In this document: piece by piece, positions 45,093-52,653 of the stretch
Layout: every line of letters starts with the position of its first letter
How positions within the stretch are numbered: position 1 is the stretch's first letter
DNA from: Roseiarcus sp963758335
GTDB taxonomy: Bacteria; Pseudomonadota; Alphaproteobacteria; Rhizobiales; Beijerinckiaceae
Direction of reading: 5' to 3'
Assembly (NCBI GenBank): GCA_963758335.1
Contig: CAVWVF010000004.1
Span: forward strand, 62,001 to 126,000
DNA: 64,000 bases
The notes under the pieces: generated by a model
What the model was told of the DNA's origin: nothing
The model's database searches: none
What the model saw: only the letters and a program-made list of their open reading frames with translations
Translations under genes and position numbers: made by a program

Positions 45093-45302
45093 TTATTTTG
45101 CCTCCCGTACCATCTTGACTTCATCCGGGGTCAAGTCACCATCATTGATCGCTTCCCTAATTCCCTTTTCGATCAAACCTTTCGCGACATCCGGGCTGCT
45201 AACGCCATGTGTCCCCTTTCGCGCGAGCAAATCCAGAAAGGCGAGCGTCGTCAATGCAAGCATGACCTGCAAACGATCCGTTTCAACCTGACCTCTCGCC
45301 AT
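45093..45302 (-). CDS. Small hypothetical protein (69 residues)
   Basis: The frame MARGQVETDRLQVMLALTTL…AFLDLLARKGTHGVSSPDVAKGLIEKGIREAINDGDLTPDEVKMVREAK has a protein-like make-up: a hydrophobic helix followed by two amphipathic helices and a charged end. No domain is recognised. There is no strong ribosome-binding site before the ATG. It lies 119 bases downstream, on the same strand, from the tRNA-like gene and its terminator. Confidence 0.45.
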   Translation of the reverse strand: MARGQVETDRLQVMLALTTLAFLDLLARKGTHGVSSPDVAKGLIEKGIREAINDGDLTPDEVKMVREAK

Positions 45303-45385
45303 GCACGCAACTCAAAAATGAGTTGAAAATTACTCGTTTATGAGGCACCGTCAATTAGTGATTCGCGCATGGCGCAAGCCTGCGC

Positions 45386-45416
45386 TAAAAACAAAGGAGG
45401 CCCCAAACGGGGCCTC
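45386..45416 (-). terminator. Strong intrinsic terminator after the tRNA-like gene
   Basis: On the reverse strand a perfect 8-bp GC hairpin (gaggcccc / ggggcctc, loop gttt) is followed by ctttgttttta. It begins six bases after the CCA of the tRNA-like gene. A dedicated terminator is good evidence that this locus is, or was recently, transcribed. Confidence 0.88.
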
Positions 45417-45421
45417 TAGGG

Positions 45422-45497
45422 TGGTACCGGGAGCCACGAATTGCACGGGCGTCTTCACTTCACTAGGGTGCCGCTCTGCTGACTGAGCTATCCCGGC
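45422..45497 (-). tRNA. Divergent tRNA-like gene, possible tRNA-Thr(AGU) or tRNA pseudogene
   Basis: The 76-base sequence, including an encoded CCA, has exactly canonical tRNA length. The acceptor stem is complete (GCCGGGA with TCCCGGT, one G-U pair). The D arm is GCTC-AGTCAGCA-GAGC with a perfect stem. At position 32-38 the loop is CTAGTGA, placing AGT at the anticodon site after U33. Two parts are abnormal. The anticodon stem has only three pairs of five. The T arm pairs weakly and its loop is GCAATTC, not TTCRANY. A very strong terminator follows. It may be a decaying tRNA, a mobile-element-borne variant or a tRNA-like regulatory RNA. The anticodon reading is tentative. Confidence 0.5.
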
Positions 45498-45533
45498 ATC
45501 ACGCTTAGCATGACTGGTTGCACAGTCATGACG

Positions 45534-45567
45534 ATCACCCCGCTTTCCCGAGAGGAAGCGGGGTGAT
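45534..45567 (+). terminator. 12-bp perfect hairpin, possible terminator
   Basis: atcaccccgctt (45534-45545) pairs perfectly with aagcggggtgat (45556-45567) around a ten-base loop, and 'tcgcttttcc' follows on the + strand. No complete + strand gene lies just upstream. It may therefore mark the end of a lost gene, or separate the tRNA-like promoter from DNA to its right. Confidence 0.5.
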
Positions 45568-45840
45568 TCGCTTTTCCAAGCGTACCTGAATGGGCCGCTT
45601 TGCTCAATCCATTGGGTCGATCGCGGCGGTAGTCCACAACTATTAGATCAGATGCCTCTGCCAATATCCTGTAAAATCCGGCGATGTTCGCTTGTGCATG
45701 GCGAGCCCGGCGATGCGGAGGGTTTGATCGCCGTTGGAAATATGTGCGGTGATCCTCGCGCCACGAGGCCATTTCGTGCGCGCAGGCTGATAGGTAGCGC
45801 CAGCTTATTTATCGTGACTGCCGATCTCGGCGCGTCGACG

Positions 45841-46086
45841 TCAGCGGCGAGAACGTCCTTTGCGCCGAAAACCGTCGTGCTGTGATCGGCTGGGTTGCCG
45901 AGACGCTGTATCCGGAATTTCTTTATCGGTCGCCTGCTCCGCGGTTCGCATCAGCTCGTCGATCTGGTCAAGGGGCGGCTCCGGGTTTCGGAGCGCGGCT
46001 TTCCGCTTGGGCGTAGTCTCGCCCTCCGCACTCCCGACGGCGCGGCCGGCAATTCGATTGGCGAAAAGTCGCAACCATGCCAACAT
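45841..46086 (-). CDS. Small hypothetical protein (81 residues)
   Basis: An excellent ribosome-binding site (GGAGGA) ends four bases before ATG 46086. The protein starts MLAWLRLFANRIAGRAVGSA, an amphipathic helix, followed by a charged, Pro-containing segment (NPEPPLDQIDELMRTAEQ) and a basic tail. No family is recognised. It lies directly downstream of the phospholipase-D-like remnant on the same strand and may once have been co-transcribed with it. Confidence 0.5.
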   Translation of the reverse strand: MLAWLRLFANRIAGRAVGSAEGETTPKRKAALRNPEPPLDQIDELMRTAEQATDKEIPDTASRQPSRSQHDGFRRKGRSRR

Positions 46087-46145
46087 TTTCTCCTCCGGTT
46101 GGCGGGCGCCTCGCTGCATAGTTCGCGGGATGATAGGATGGATGC

Positions 46146-46415
46146 CTACTGGGGCTCCAACGCCCGAATCGCTGGCCCGAATTCAATCATCGGCTCTGCG
46201 GCGTCCCACATGCGCTCGAAGTGCGCCTCGAACTTTGCCACGGCTCCCTGGTCTCGGATCACGATCAGGTCGTTGTCCTGTGCGTTTTCACCGCTGGTGC
46301 TGAAGTTCGCCGCGCCGGTGCGCTGAAGAGCGCCGTCAATCTCATGAGCCTTGAGGTGCATGAACGGGCCGCCACGCTTGATCCTGACGTTGTCGGAGAG
46401 GTCGCCGACAGCGCG
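46146..46415 (-). pseudogene. Phospholipase-D-like (HKD) nuclease, C-terminal remnant
   Basis: The frame reads LSDNVRIKRGGPFMHLKAHE, then IDGALQRTGAANFSTSGENAQDNDLIVIRDQGAVAKFEAHFERMWDAAEPM. This contains an HxK(x)4D-type PLD motif with the following G-N-S residues, i.e. the second HKD half and C-terminus of a PLD-superfamily protein, some of which are nucleases or toxins. There is no start codon in this frame. It is joined, out of frame, to the truncated TIR-nSTAND1 gene upstream; the seam is at about 46.40-46.42 kb. Confidence 0.75.
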
Positions 46416-47416
46416 GGATAGTCGCTGCACAGATTGAAATAGTCTCTTCGCATCGTGCCTACGACCCGCCGAGACCAGTCGCCCTCGCGCGCGATCGCGA
46501 GCAAGGCCGCGAGAAAATCCTTGCGGCGCGTATCGTCGGCGGTTTGTGTCCACAGCTCTTCGAACTGATCGACGACGAGGAGAAGGTTCGCCTTGTCGGG
46601 ACCGGACTCGCGCAGCGCGTCCCGTACTGAGCCGGCCTCTCGTGTGCGGACGAGGCGGCCGAGACCCAATCTGATCTCCGGAGCAACGCCGGCTGTCTTC
46701 GCCGCGCTGGCGACGCCCGCGACAAGGCCCTCGAAAGGGTCCGGTCCTGGGCGCATCTCGACCACATACCACTGCGACGGGTCGGGGCGCCGGCCCAGCG
46801 GGTCGGCGAAGGCGCCTTCACGGAAAGCCGGCGCGAGCCCTGCCTTGACCAGCGAGGACTTCCCTGAGCCGCTGTCGCCGACCACCATCGCGAAGGTTGT
46901 GCGCTTCAGTTGGCCCACGAGATCGCCGACTTCCTTTGTCCGCCCGAAAAATATCGCGGCGTCCTTTGCCTCGAAGGCGGTCAGGACTTGCACAAGCTCG
47001 GACAGTCCGGAATTGTCGGGGCCGACCCGAACGCCCTGATATTGGCGAGCGAATGCCGGCAGCAGATCGATATTGACGATGTCGTCGGCGAGGATCGGGA
47101 TGAACTTATATTGCAGACCGGCGCGTTGCGCCTCAACAACCCGGTCGAGGCCGGCTCGCACCTCCAATTGCACCCAATTGCGGACCCCCCGAGAGGTTAA
47201 CAGAATGCCAAACGCCGTTGATTTGTTCTCGATTGCGTCCTCGAGTTGTTGTTGCCACGACGTTCCAGGCAGTAAATTCCGCTTGTCGAGCCACACCGTC
47301 AGGCCGAGCCGTCGCGCATCCGGACTGGCCTCGATCGCAGTCGCGAGCGAGAGGGCCCGGTCGCTATCGATCCCCGCATGGGACAGAAACAGGAGAGGCG
47401 GCGCCGCGAGCGTCAT
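46265..47416 (-). CDS. Truncated TIR - nSTAND1 NTPase protein
   Basis: The ATG at 47416 opens a TIR domain (LLFLSHAGIDSDRALSLATAI…) with WVQLEVRAGLD, E85 being the likely catalytic glutamate. An nSTAND1 module follows (FEAKDAAIFFGRTKEVGDL), with Walker A GDSGSGKSS and Walker B LLLVVDQFEELW. Homology ends at about …RRDYFNLCSDYPALS. The last 40-odd codons are out-of-frame reading of a PLD-like gene remnant. The C-terminal sensor repeats are absent. It is the same class as the large protein at 19.6 kb but not a recent copy. The product, if made, would be an effector-plus-NTPase stub. Confidence 0.75.
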   Translation of the reverse strand: MTLAAPPLLFLSHAGIDSDRALSLATAIEASPDARRLGLTVWLDKRNLLPGTSWQQQLEDAIENKSTAFGILLTSRGVRNWVQLEVRAGLDRVVEAQRAGLQYKFIPILADDIVNIDLLPAFARQYQGVRVGPDNSGLSELVQVLTAFEAKDAAIFFGRTKEVGDLVGQLKRTTFAMVVGDSGSGKSSLVKAGLAPAFREGAFADPLGRRPDPSQWYVVEMRPGPDPFEGLVAGVASAAKTAGVAPEIRLGLGRLVRTREAGSVRDALRESGPDKANLLLVVDQFEELWTQTADDTRRKDFLAALLAIAREGDWSRRVVGTMRRDYFNLCSDYPALSATSPTTSGSSVAARSCTSRLMRLTALFSAPARRTSAPAVKTHRTTT

Positions 47417-47633
47417 CCACAGGACCCAGTGCTGAATTCATTATGCCTAACGAGACATCACAAGGAGATTTGCGGAAAGGCAACGTCTGCTTCGGCGGAC
47501 ACGAGGCGCTCCGCGGCGGGATTGTACGTCCGCAATCCCGCCCGTTCCTGCCGTCCGGCCTAGGCCCGCTTTCCGCCCAATTGAGGCGTCCAAGGCCGCG
47601 GTCTGCTACGTCCGCAATACGTCGGGACCTGCC
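47417..47633. other. Degenerate repeat DNA next to the broken gene
   Basis: A phrase 'tacgtccgcaat … cctgccgtccggc' occurs at about 47525-47560 and again at about 47608-47641, an 83-bp spaced direct repeat. It is of the kind scattered through many Hyphomicrobiales genomes. It ends exactly where homology to the broken gene 'A' begins. It may have been the recombination substrate. Confidence 0.45.
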
Positions 47634-47888
47634 GTCCGGCGCGATCGAAATCCTGGTTCTGCCTGCCGCCCTCAAAGGAACCGGCGAAGGCAGCTATCCG
47701 TGGGATTTGAAACCCGGAAGCACGATGACCAACGCGACCGTCGCCAACGCGGTCAAGGACATCGACGGGCGCACACTGACCCTCGCCTACAAGGGCGGAG
47801 AGAAGACGATTTCCGTCGCCGAGGGCATCCCTATCGTGACCTTCGCCCCGGCCACTGAGGCGGATCTGAAGCCGGGCGCGGCCGGTCT
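47634..47888 (+). pseudogene. Broken gene A, C-terminal half (unknown secreted protein family)
   Basis: The frame reads AIEILVLPAALKGTGEGSYP, then WDLKPGSTMTNATVANAVKDIDGRTLTLAYKGGEKTISVAEGIPIVTFAPATEADLKPGAA. It has no start codon and its beginning complements the N-terminal half found on the reverse strand at 52025-52343. An IS21 element is inserted at its 3' end. The remaining tail continues at 51419-51512. The family is one I recognise by pattern (small exported beta-rich proteins) but cannot name. Confidence 0.65.
47881..47888 (+). repeat. Target-site duplication, left copy (gccggtct)
   Basis: The octamer gccggtct directly precedes the IS21-type end and is repeated at 51419-51426 just beyond the other end. 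IS21-family elements generate direct repeats of 4-8 bp, so this marks the insertion point. It could be 7 bp if the last T belongs to the element end. Confidence 0.8.
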
Positions 47889-48128
47889 GCGCATTCCGGT
47901 GATCTTGAACGGTTAATCCGTTCGATCATGAACACCGATTCCGGTGATCATGAACACCCGCTCGCGCTGGCCTGAGCGGGCGCTGGCGAGCGGCACGCCG
48001 TCACGGTGGGTGGTTGCCACTGACGGTTGTCCCGTCTCATCTTTCCTTGGTGTTCGTCAAGCGGCGCCAGCGCGGCTCGGCATATTTTCCCCGATAGTTG
48101 CGGATGCACATTGCTTGCTCCTGGCCGG

Positions 48129-48797
48129 TCAATCGCGTCCGTACCCCCGCGGCGGCACGATGGCGGCGAGTTCATCTAGCCCGTCTTCGCGGATTGGGCT
48201 GTTTTTCGAATTCCTGGGTCAATAAAATCAATAACTTGACCTAAAAGGTCTTCACTACAAGACAGCTTCAGAGGGGGGCCGCAAAGGTGCAGTTTCGACG
48301 ACAGCAAGGCTGGTAAAGCAAAGCTCAAGCGTCCGAGCGGAATATAAATATCGACAGTGACACGATTCGTGGTGCTTTGGAATCTGAGTTGAGTTTAGTT
48401 GGTCTTCACTACAGCGGGTTTTCGGCTGGTTCTGTGCAATCGATGCAAGCAAAGTCAAATACTTGGCCAGCGCAAAAGGTCAAAAAATGCCTTGTGACCG
48501 GTCGAATCCGCGAAGTCGGGCTAGATCCAGATCGACGATGGCCTGCAAGGCCGCAGCAGTAGGGGTGTCGCGGAGGCTATCCGGCAAGGCGTCGTACCAG
48601 GCGGCGTATTCGGCTTGCAGGGCGAGGAGCCCGGCGACCGTGTCGAGCCAGCGCTGCGGGCGGGTGCGCCGGTCGGCAGGCCGCCGATATCGGACGACGG
48701 GCACTGCCTTGTGGGCTTCGCGGCGCGCGCGATAGCGGGCTTGGCGTTCGGCGTTGCTGAGCGGGTGCTCAGCTTCGGGGTGTCGGCCTCTTGGCAT
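48129..48797 (-). pseudogene. IS21 passenger gene, interrupted by a MITE
   Basis: The 5' part from ATG 48797 reads MPRGRHPEAEHPLSNAERQA…RYRARREAH and …LQAIVDLDLA, where homology stops. The 3' part at 48129-48178 reads DELAAIVPPRGYGRD and a stop. Between them lies a 343-bp insertion with inverted ends. Removing it with one TA restores a continuous frame …VDLDLDELAAIVPPRGYGRD. The protein is small, basic at the N-terminus (SNAERQARYRARR, a DNA-binding-like helix) and of unknown role; similar genes accompany some IS21-family elements. Confidence 0.8.
48179..48521. mobile_element. 343-bp MITE with TA target duplication
   Basis: The left end gcccgtcttcgcggatt (48179-48195) and the right end, read on the other strand, gcccgacttcgcggatt (48521-48505), are inverted repeats with one mismatch in 17. 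TA flanks both sides (48177-48178 and 48522-48523), within CTAG. The interior is A/T-rich and has no transposase gene. TA duplication points to an IS630/mariner-type transposase acting in trans. Excision restores the passenger gene exactly. Confidence 0.85.
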
Positions 48798-48893
48798 GGC
48801 GGGATTCCCGTTACGTAACGCAATGCAATGGGTGATAGCCGGGTGAGCCGCGGCTCAGGCGGCGTGATCGGCAGGCTCGGAGCGGACCGGTGT

Positions 48894-49664
48894 TCATCGG
48901 ACAGCGGCAGAGCTGTCGCCCTCCGTCGGAGCACTGACAGCGTGACGCTTGCGTAGACTCGGCCCCTTCAGCTCGATGCGATGGGCGCGGTGCACGACGC
49001 GGTCGAGGATGGCATCGCCGATCGTCGGATCGCCGACCAGTTCGTGCCAGCGCGTCACGGGGACCTGGCTGGTCACCAGCAGCGAGCCCTTCTCGTACCG
49101 GTCATCGACGATCTCCAGCAGATCTCGCCGCTGCTCGGCGGTCAGCGGTTCCGGACCCCAGTCGTCGATGATCAGCAGCCTGGTGCGCTCCAGCATCGCC
49201 AGCATCCGCGGCAGCCTTCCTTCACCACGGGCGGTGGCGAGCTCGGCGAACAGCCGCGGCGCACGCCGATCGAGCACCGAGAAGCCTTCCCGGCAGGCCT
49301 TGTGTCCCAGAGCGCAGGCCAGCCACGATTTGCCGGTACCCGTCGGACCGCCGATCACCAGGTGCTGGCTGTGACGGATCCAGTCACAGCCAGTGAGTTT
49401 GTGGAACAGGGCACGGTCCAGACCGCGCGGGGTGCGGAAGTCGGTATCCTCGACCACAGCGTTCTGGCGCAATCTGGCCTGGCGCAATCGTCGGCCGAGA
49501 CGCTTGTTGTCGCGCGCGGTCACTTCGCGGTCGAGCAGCAGGCCGAGCCAGTCCTCGCGGGTGAGATCGGTGGCGGCCGACGTGGTCTGCATCTCGAGGA
49601 ACGCATCGGCCATGGCGGCCATGCCGAGGCTGCGCAGGCGCTCGGCCAGAGGGTGGGTCAGCAT
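48894..49664 (-). CDS. istB: IS21-family helper ATPase IstB
   Basis: A 256-residue AAA+ ATPase that assists IstA in target selection. Walker A is GGPTGTGKSWLACALGHKA and Walker B LLIIDDWGPEPL, followed by sensor segments (SLLVTSQVPVTRWHE…DRVVHRAHRIEL). GGAGAG lies four bases before ATG 49664; an in-frame TTG at 49679 would overlap the istA stop. It directly follows istA, as in all IS21 elements. Confidence 0.95.
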   Translation of the reverse strand: MLTHPLAERLRSLGMAAMADAFLEMQTTSAATDLTREDWLGLLLDREVTARDNKRLGRRLRQARLRQNAVVEDTDFRTPRGLDRALFHKLTGCDWIRHSQHLVIGGPTGTGKSWLACALGHKACREGFSVLDRRAPRLFAELATARGEGRLPRMLAMLERTRLLIIDDWGPEPLTAEQRRDLLEIVDDRYEKGSLLVTSQVPVTRWHELVGDPTIGDAILDRVVHRAHRIELKGPSLRKRHAVSAPTEGDSSAAVR

Positions 49665-49675
49665 CGTCTCTCCTT

Positions 49676-51220
49676 TCAATGGTAGTAGCCGGGGCCGCGG
49701 ATGTTCTCGTGGAACAGGCTGGGGTGGTCCGGCTCGCGCGGCTTCCTGTCCTGGGCATTCTTCAGGATCGCAGCGACCGAGCTGTACGAGCGGGTGCCCA
49801 GGGCGAGCGCCCGTGCGCAGGCGGCATCCAGCCGCTCGGCGTCGTAGCGCGTCGCCAGCCGGAGAATGCCGATGCAGGAGCGGAACCCCTGCTCGGGATG
49901 CGGGCGCGAACGCAGGATGATCTCGACCAACGCCGCGGCGTCGTCGCCGATCGCTGCCGCCTCTCGCAGGATCCGCTCGTGCGTCCAGTCGCGGTAGCGC
50001 CGGTGCGAACTCGGCATGTGGTCGGCGAGCGTGGTCGGGCGGTACGGCCGCAGGCTACGCAGATGGGCGGCGACCAGCTTGCCGTGGTGGAAGATCTCCA
50101 CCGTCTTTGCAGTGATGCGCGCTTCCACCTCTTCGCGGAGCAGCCGGAACGGCACCGAGTAGAAGTGCTTGTCGATCTCGACGTGGTAGTCGAGGTTGAC
50201 CCGGCAGCGCTTCCAGTCAGCATATTCGTAGGCCGCCGGCGGCAGCTCCCGCAGGGCGGGCCGGTCGACCTGCTCATAGAGCGCGCGTCGGGTGGCGCCC
50301 CAGCCGCGCATTGGCCGATCGTTGAGCTGATCGACCAGTTCGCGGATCGCTTGATTTAGTTCGGCCAGGGAGAAGAACTGCCGATTGCGCAGACGCGCCA
50401 ATATCCAGCGCTGCACCACCTGAACGCCGACTTCCACCTTGGCCTTGTCGCGCGGCTTGTACGGCCGTGCCGGAACCACTGCGGTGCCGTAGTGCGACGC
50501 CATATCGGCATAAGTGCGGTTGACCAGCGGCTCGTAGAAGCAGGCCCGGGTGATCCCGGCGCGCAGGTTGTCGCTGACGATCTGCCGCGGCGCGCCACCG
50601 ATGAACGCCAGCATGGCGACGTGCGCGGCAATCCAATCCGGCAGCGACTGCGTCCAGGTCGCTTCGGCGAAGGTGTAGCTGGAGGCGCCCAGCACCGCGA
50701 CGAATATCTCGGCCCGGCGCACCTCTCCGGTCGCCCCGTCGATCACCTCCATGGCGTGACCGGCGAAGTCGACGAAGATCCGCTCACCCGCGGTGTGCAC
50801 CTGGCGCAGTGTCGGCTTCAGCCGGCCAACCCATTCGCGATACAGGTCGCAGAACCAGGAGTAGCCAAACCCGTCCTGGGCTCCCGTTCCGCCACGGTAT
50901 TCTTCCCAGAGCAGCGATAGCGTCATATTCGGCCGCCGCAACTCGCGGTGCACCGCCGCCCAGTCCGGCGCCGGCCGCTGCTCTGCCGCCACCGCCGGCG
51001 GAGGCGGATACAGCAGCGTCTCCAGTTGCGCGTCGTCCAACCCGTCCGGTAACGGCCAACCCAGTCCTGCCCGCCGCGCACGATTGAGGTACGTGTTCAC
51101 CGCCCCCGTGCTCAGCCGCAAACTGATCCCGATCGCCCGCTGGCTCAGCCCCTGAGCAAATCGCAGGCGCAGCACCTCGCGTATCTTCCGCATCGACAAT
51201 CTCTCGCCCGGCATTCCCAT
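49676..51220 (-). CDS. istA: IS21-family transposase IstA
   Basis: A 514-residue integrase-type transposase. The N-terminal helix-turn-helix is REVLRLRFAQGLSQRAIGISLRLSTGAVNTYLNRAR. The rve catalytic core shows D in RIFVDFAGHAMEVIDG, D in QIVSDNLRAG and E in KPRDKAKVEVGVQVVQRWI, the DDE triad. A C-terminal domain (DYHVEIDKHFYSVPFRLLREEVEARI) is typical of IstA. The ATG follows GGAGG. Intact and next to istB. Confidence 0.95.
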   Translation of the reverse strand: MGMPGERLSMRKIREVLRLRFAQGLSQRAIGISLRLSTGAVNTYLNRARRAGLGWPLPDGLDDAQLETLLYPPPPAVAAEQRPAPDWAAVHRELRRPNMTLSLLWEEYRGGTGAQDGFGYSWFCDLYREWVGRLKPTLRQVHTAGERIFVDFAGHAMEVIDGATGEVRRAEIFVAVLGASSYTFAEATWTQSLPDWIAAHVAMLAFIGGAPRQIVSDNLRAGITRACFYEPLVNRTYADMASHYGTAVVPARPYKPRDKAKVEVGVQVVQRWILARLRNRQFFSLAELNQAIRELVDQLNDRPMRGWGATRRALYEQVDRPALRELPPAAYEYADWKRCRVNLDYHVEIDKHFYSVPFRLLREEVEARITAKTVEIFHHGKLVAAHLRSLRPYRPTTLADHMPSSHRRYRDWTHERILREAAAIGDDAAALVEIILRSRPHPEQGFRSCIGILRLATRYDAERLDAACARALALGTRSYSSVAAILKNAQDRKPREPDHPSLFHENIRGPGYYH

Positions 51221-51418
51221 CCTCCGCTGCTCGGCAAAGGATCGGGACTACCCCTGGTTGAAGACTGTCAGCAGCACAGACCCACCGTGGCGCTCCAGGC
51301 CGCGTTCATGATCACCGGAATCGGTGTTCACGATCGACCGGAACCGGTGTTCAGGATCAACTGGATTGGATGTTCACAATCAAACGGAATCCGTGTTCAC
51401 GATCCACCGGAACGCGCA

Positions 51419-51512
51419 GCCGGTCTTCGTTGCGGCTGAGCGCGACTTGGATGGCGCCCTCGTCTCCGGCTTCGTGGTGGTCGGCGCGAACGGCGTCGCA
51501 CCGCCGATGTAA
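51419..51512 (+). pseudogene. Broken gene A, last codons beyond the IS21 element
   Basis: After the second copy of the octamer the frame continues PVFVAAERDLDGALVSGFVV, then VGANGVAPPM and a TAA at 51510-51512. This is the natural C-terminus of the gene whose preceding part ends at 47888. The two sides are offset by one base, so gene A was probably already frameshifted, or a small change occurred at the junction. Confidence 0.7.
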
Positions 51513-51544
51513 AGCGCTGTGCGCAATGAACGGACATTCGTGGC

Positions 51545-51745
51545 GCAGGCTGGGGCGGTGGCAAGATATTCTTTAACCAGGGAGGACTGGCTCGCCGCCG
51601 GTTCGAGCAGGGGAGAGACGTCGACTCGAACGCCGCTGAAAGAGCCCGGCCGCGCGAGCGCGGATCGAATGGCGGCCCCCTGGGAAGCCATCAGAGCGCC
51701 GATTGCGGCGAGCGCGGCCCGTCGGGACAGTTCGCATGCGGACAT
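51545..51745 (-). pseudogene. Broken gene B, N-terminal block
   Basis: From ATG 51745 (preceded by GGGAG) the frame reads MSACELSRRAALAAIGALMA, a Tat- or Sec-like signal segment with twin Arg, then SGVRVDVSPLLEPAASQSSLVKEYLA. Homology fades at about 51545, where DNA antisense to gene A begins. The middle block (51802-52020) and the end block (52556-52653) of what appears to be the same gene lie out of order to the right. Confidence 0.5.
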
Positions 51746-51801
51746 CGGCCAAATCTCCCGGCAGGACCGCGCGCCCAGCGGGCGCGCTCGGAAGCCCCCT
51801 G

Positions 51802-52020
51802 TCATCGATACGAGTAGGACGTGCTCGCCCGCAGCGGCCACTCCGCGCCGCCGGTCGTCACAACGCCGACCATCTGGTCCTGAGAAGGGCCACACTCGCC
51901 GCCCGATTCGGTCCCAGAATGACGTAGTTGATGCGCAAGGACACTCCCGTCCCGCTCCGGCCTCCGGCGGCGAGCGCTTCGACTATCGCGGCCGGAAGCG
52001 TCTGCGCAACCCAGCCGGCC
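51802..52020 (-). pseudogene. Broken gene B, middle block, frameshifted
   Basis: One frame gives WVAQTLPAAIVEALAAGGRSGTGVSLRINYVILGPNRAA; after a frameshift near 51895 another gives GPSQDQMVGVVTTGGAEWPLRASTSY. Together they look like the central beta-rich part of an exported protein whose N-terminus is at 51545-51745. It is joined directly to the N-terminal half of gene A. Assignment to gene B is by pattern and remains to be checked. Confidence 0.5.
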
Positions 52021-52024
52021 GTCG

Positions 52025-52343
52025 TCTCCTCCGGACGGCTTGGGCAGGGCAGCGAGGCAAATGCCGACAAAATCCCCCGGCTTGAGTTGGCGAGGGAAGC
52101 CGAGGTGACGCCGGTCACCTTCCATCCGGGCTTCAGCGCCACCGCCGCGTCCGTTCCCTCGCGGGTGTTCACCCACAGGGTCGACCCGTTGAGGCTCACG
52201 ACCTTACCGCGCAGCCGGGCGTCTTCCACTTGGGCCGGATGGACCTCGGCAATTCCCAAGAATGCGGCAATCGCGCCCGCGCTCGAGGCGGCCCACCTCA
52301 ATCGAAAACTCGTCACTGTGCCCTCCAGAATCGCTGGGGCCAA
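52025..52343 (-). pseudogene. Broken gene A, N-terminal half, frameshifted
   Basis: The start at 52343 is followed by a hydrophobic segment (WAASSAGAIAAFLGIAEV) and LRGKVVSLNGSTLWVNTREG, then TDAAVALKPGWKVTGVTSA. A frameshift near 52088 leads to LKPGDFVGICLAALPKPSGGDDG. Homology ends there, exactly where the + strand block at 47634 begins (AIEILVLPAALKGTG). The two halves thus complement each other but lie on opposite strands. Confidence 0.65.
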
Positions 52344-52555
52344 GACTTCGACGCCCGGATGTTTCCCGTCAGGGCGTCCGGGCCTTCAACACATGCGCAT
52401 GGCATTCTATTCGCGAGACTGCGGGCACCCACGCGGCAGTTGGCCAGCACGACGGCAGCCACGTAGATTCGGGGCACTCGTAGCTCCGGTGGCCGCCGCA
52501 AGCCGCTCGCTGGTACAGGGCCACAAGGAGCGCGCTTCGCCAGCGCTTGCTCCGC

Positions 52556-52653
52556 CTCAGCTAGTCGACAACGCGATGATCGAAAAGTCGAATTACGATC
52601 GTGTCCATCAGCTCTCGCAGGCGTTTGCATTCTGGGTCGCCAGAGAGATGTGA
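52556..52653 (+). pseudogene. Broken gene B, C-terminal block
   Basis: The + strand frame ends QLVDNAMIEKSNYDRVHQLSQAFAFWVAREM and a TGA at 52651-52653. This looks like the helical C-terminus of the same exported protein whose other blocks lie on the reverse strand to the left. No start codon belongs to it. The assignment rests on the overall pattern only. Confidence 0.4.

Larger units (their letters stand above)
47889..51418 (-). mobile_element. IS21-family element with passenger gene
   Basis: A 3.5-kb element with istA and istB on the reverse strand. Its ends carry several copies of an 18-19-bp unit. Three lie at the left (attccggtgatcttgaac, then two more to 47958). Five lie at the right, starting at 51304, 51326, 51349, 51372 and 51395 (gttcatgatcaccggaat and variants), in inverted orientation to the left set. 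Such multiple terminal repeats bind the transposase in this family. The flanking 8-bp duplication is intact and both transposition genes are open, so it may be recent and active. It interrupts gene A. Confidence 0.9.

Noticed and set aside
45488..45772. 94-codon reverse frame overlapping the 5' side of the tRNA-like gene
   Set aside because: It runs through the 12-bp hairpin and into the tRNA-like gene; no start signal and no family match, although a short stretch (RILAEASDLIVVDYRR) looks protein-like.
47634..52020. A single 4.4-kb inversion as the full explanation for the broken gene A
   Set aside because: It would rejoin gene A's halves, but it leaves the blocks of gene B out of order, so more events are needed.
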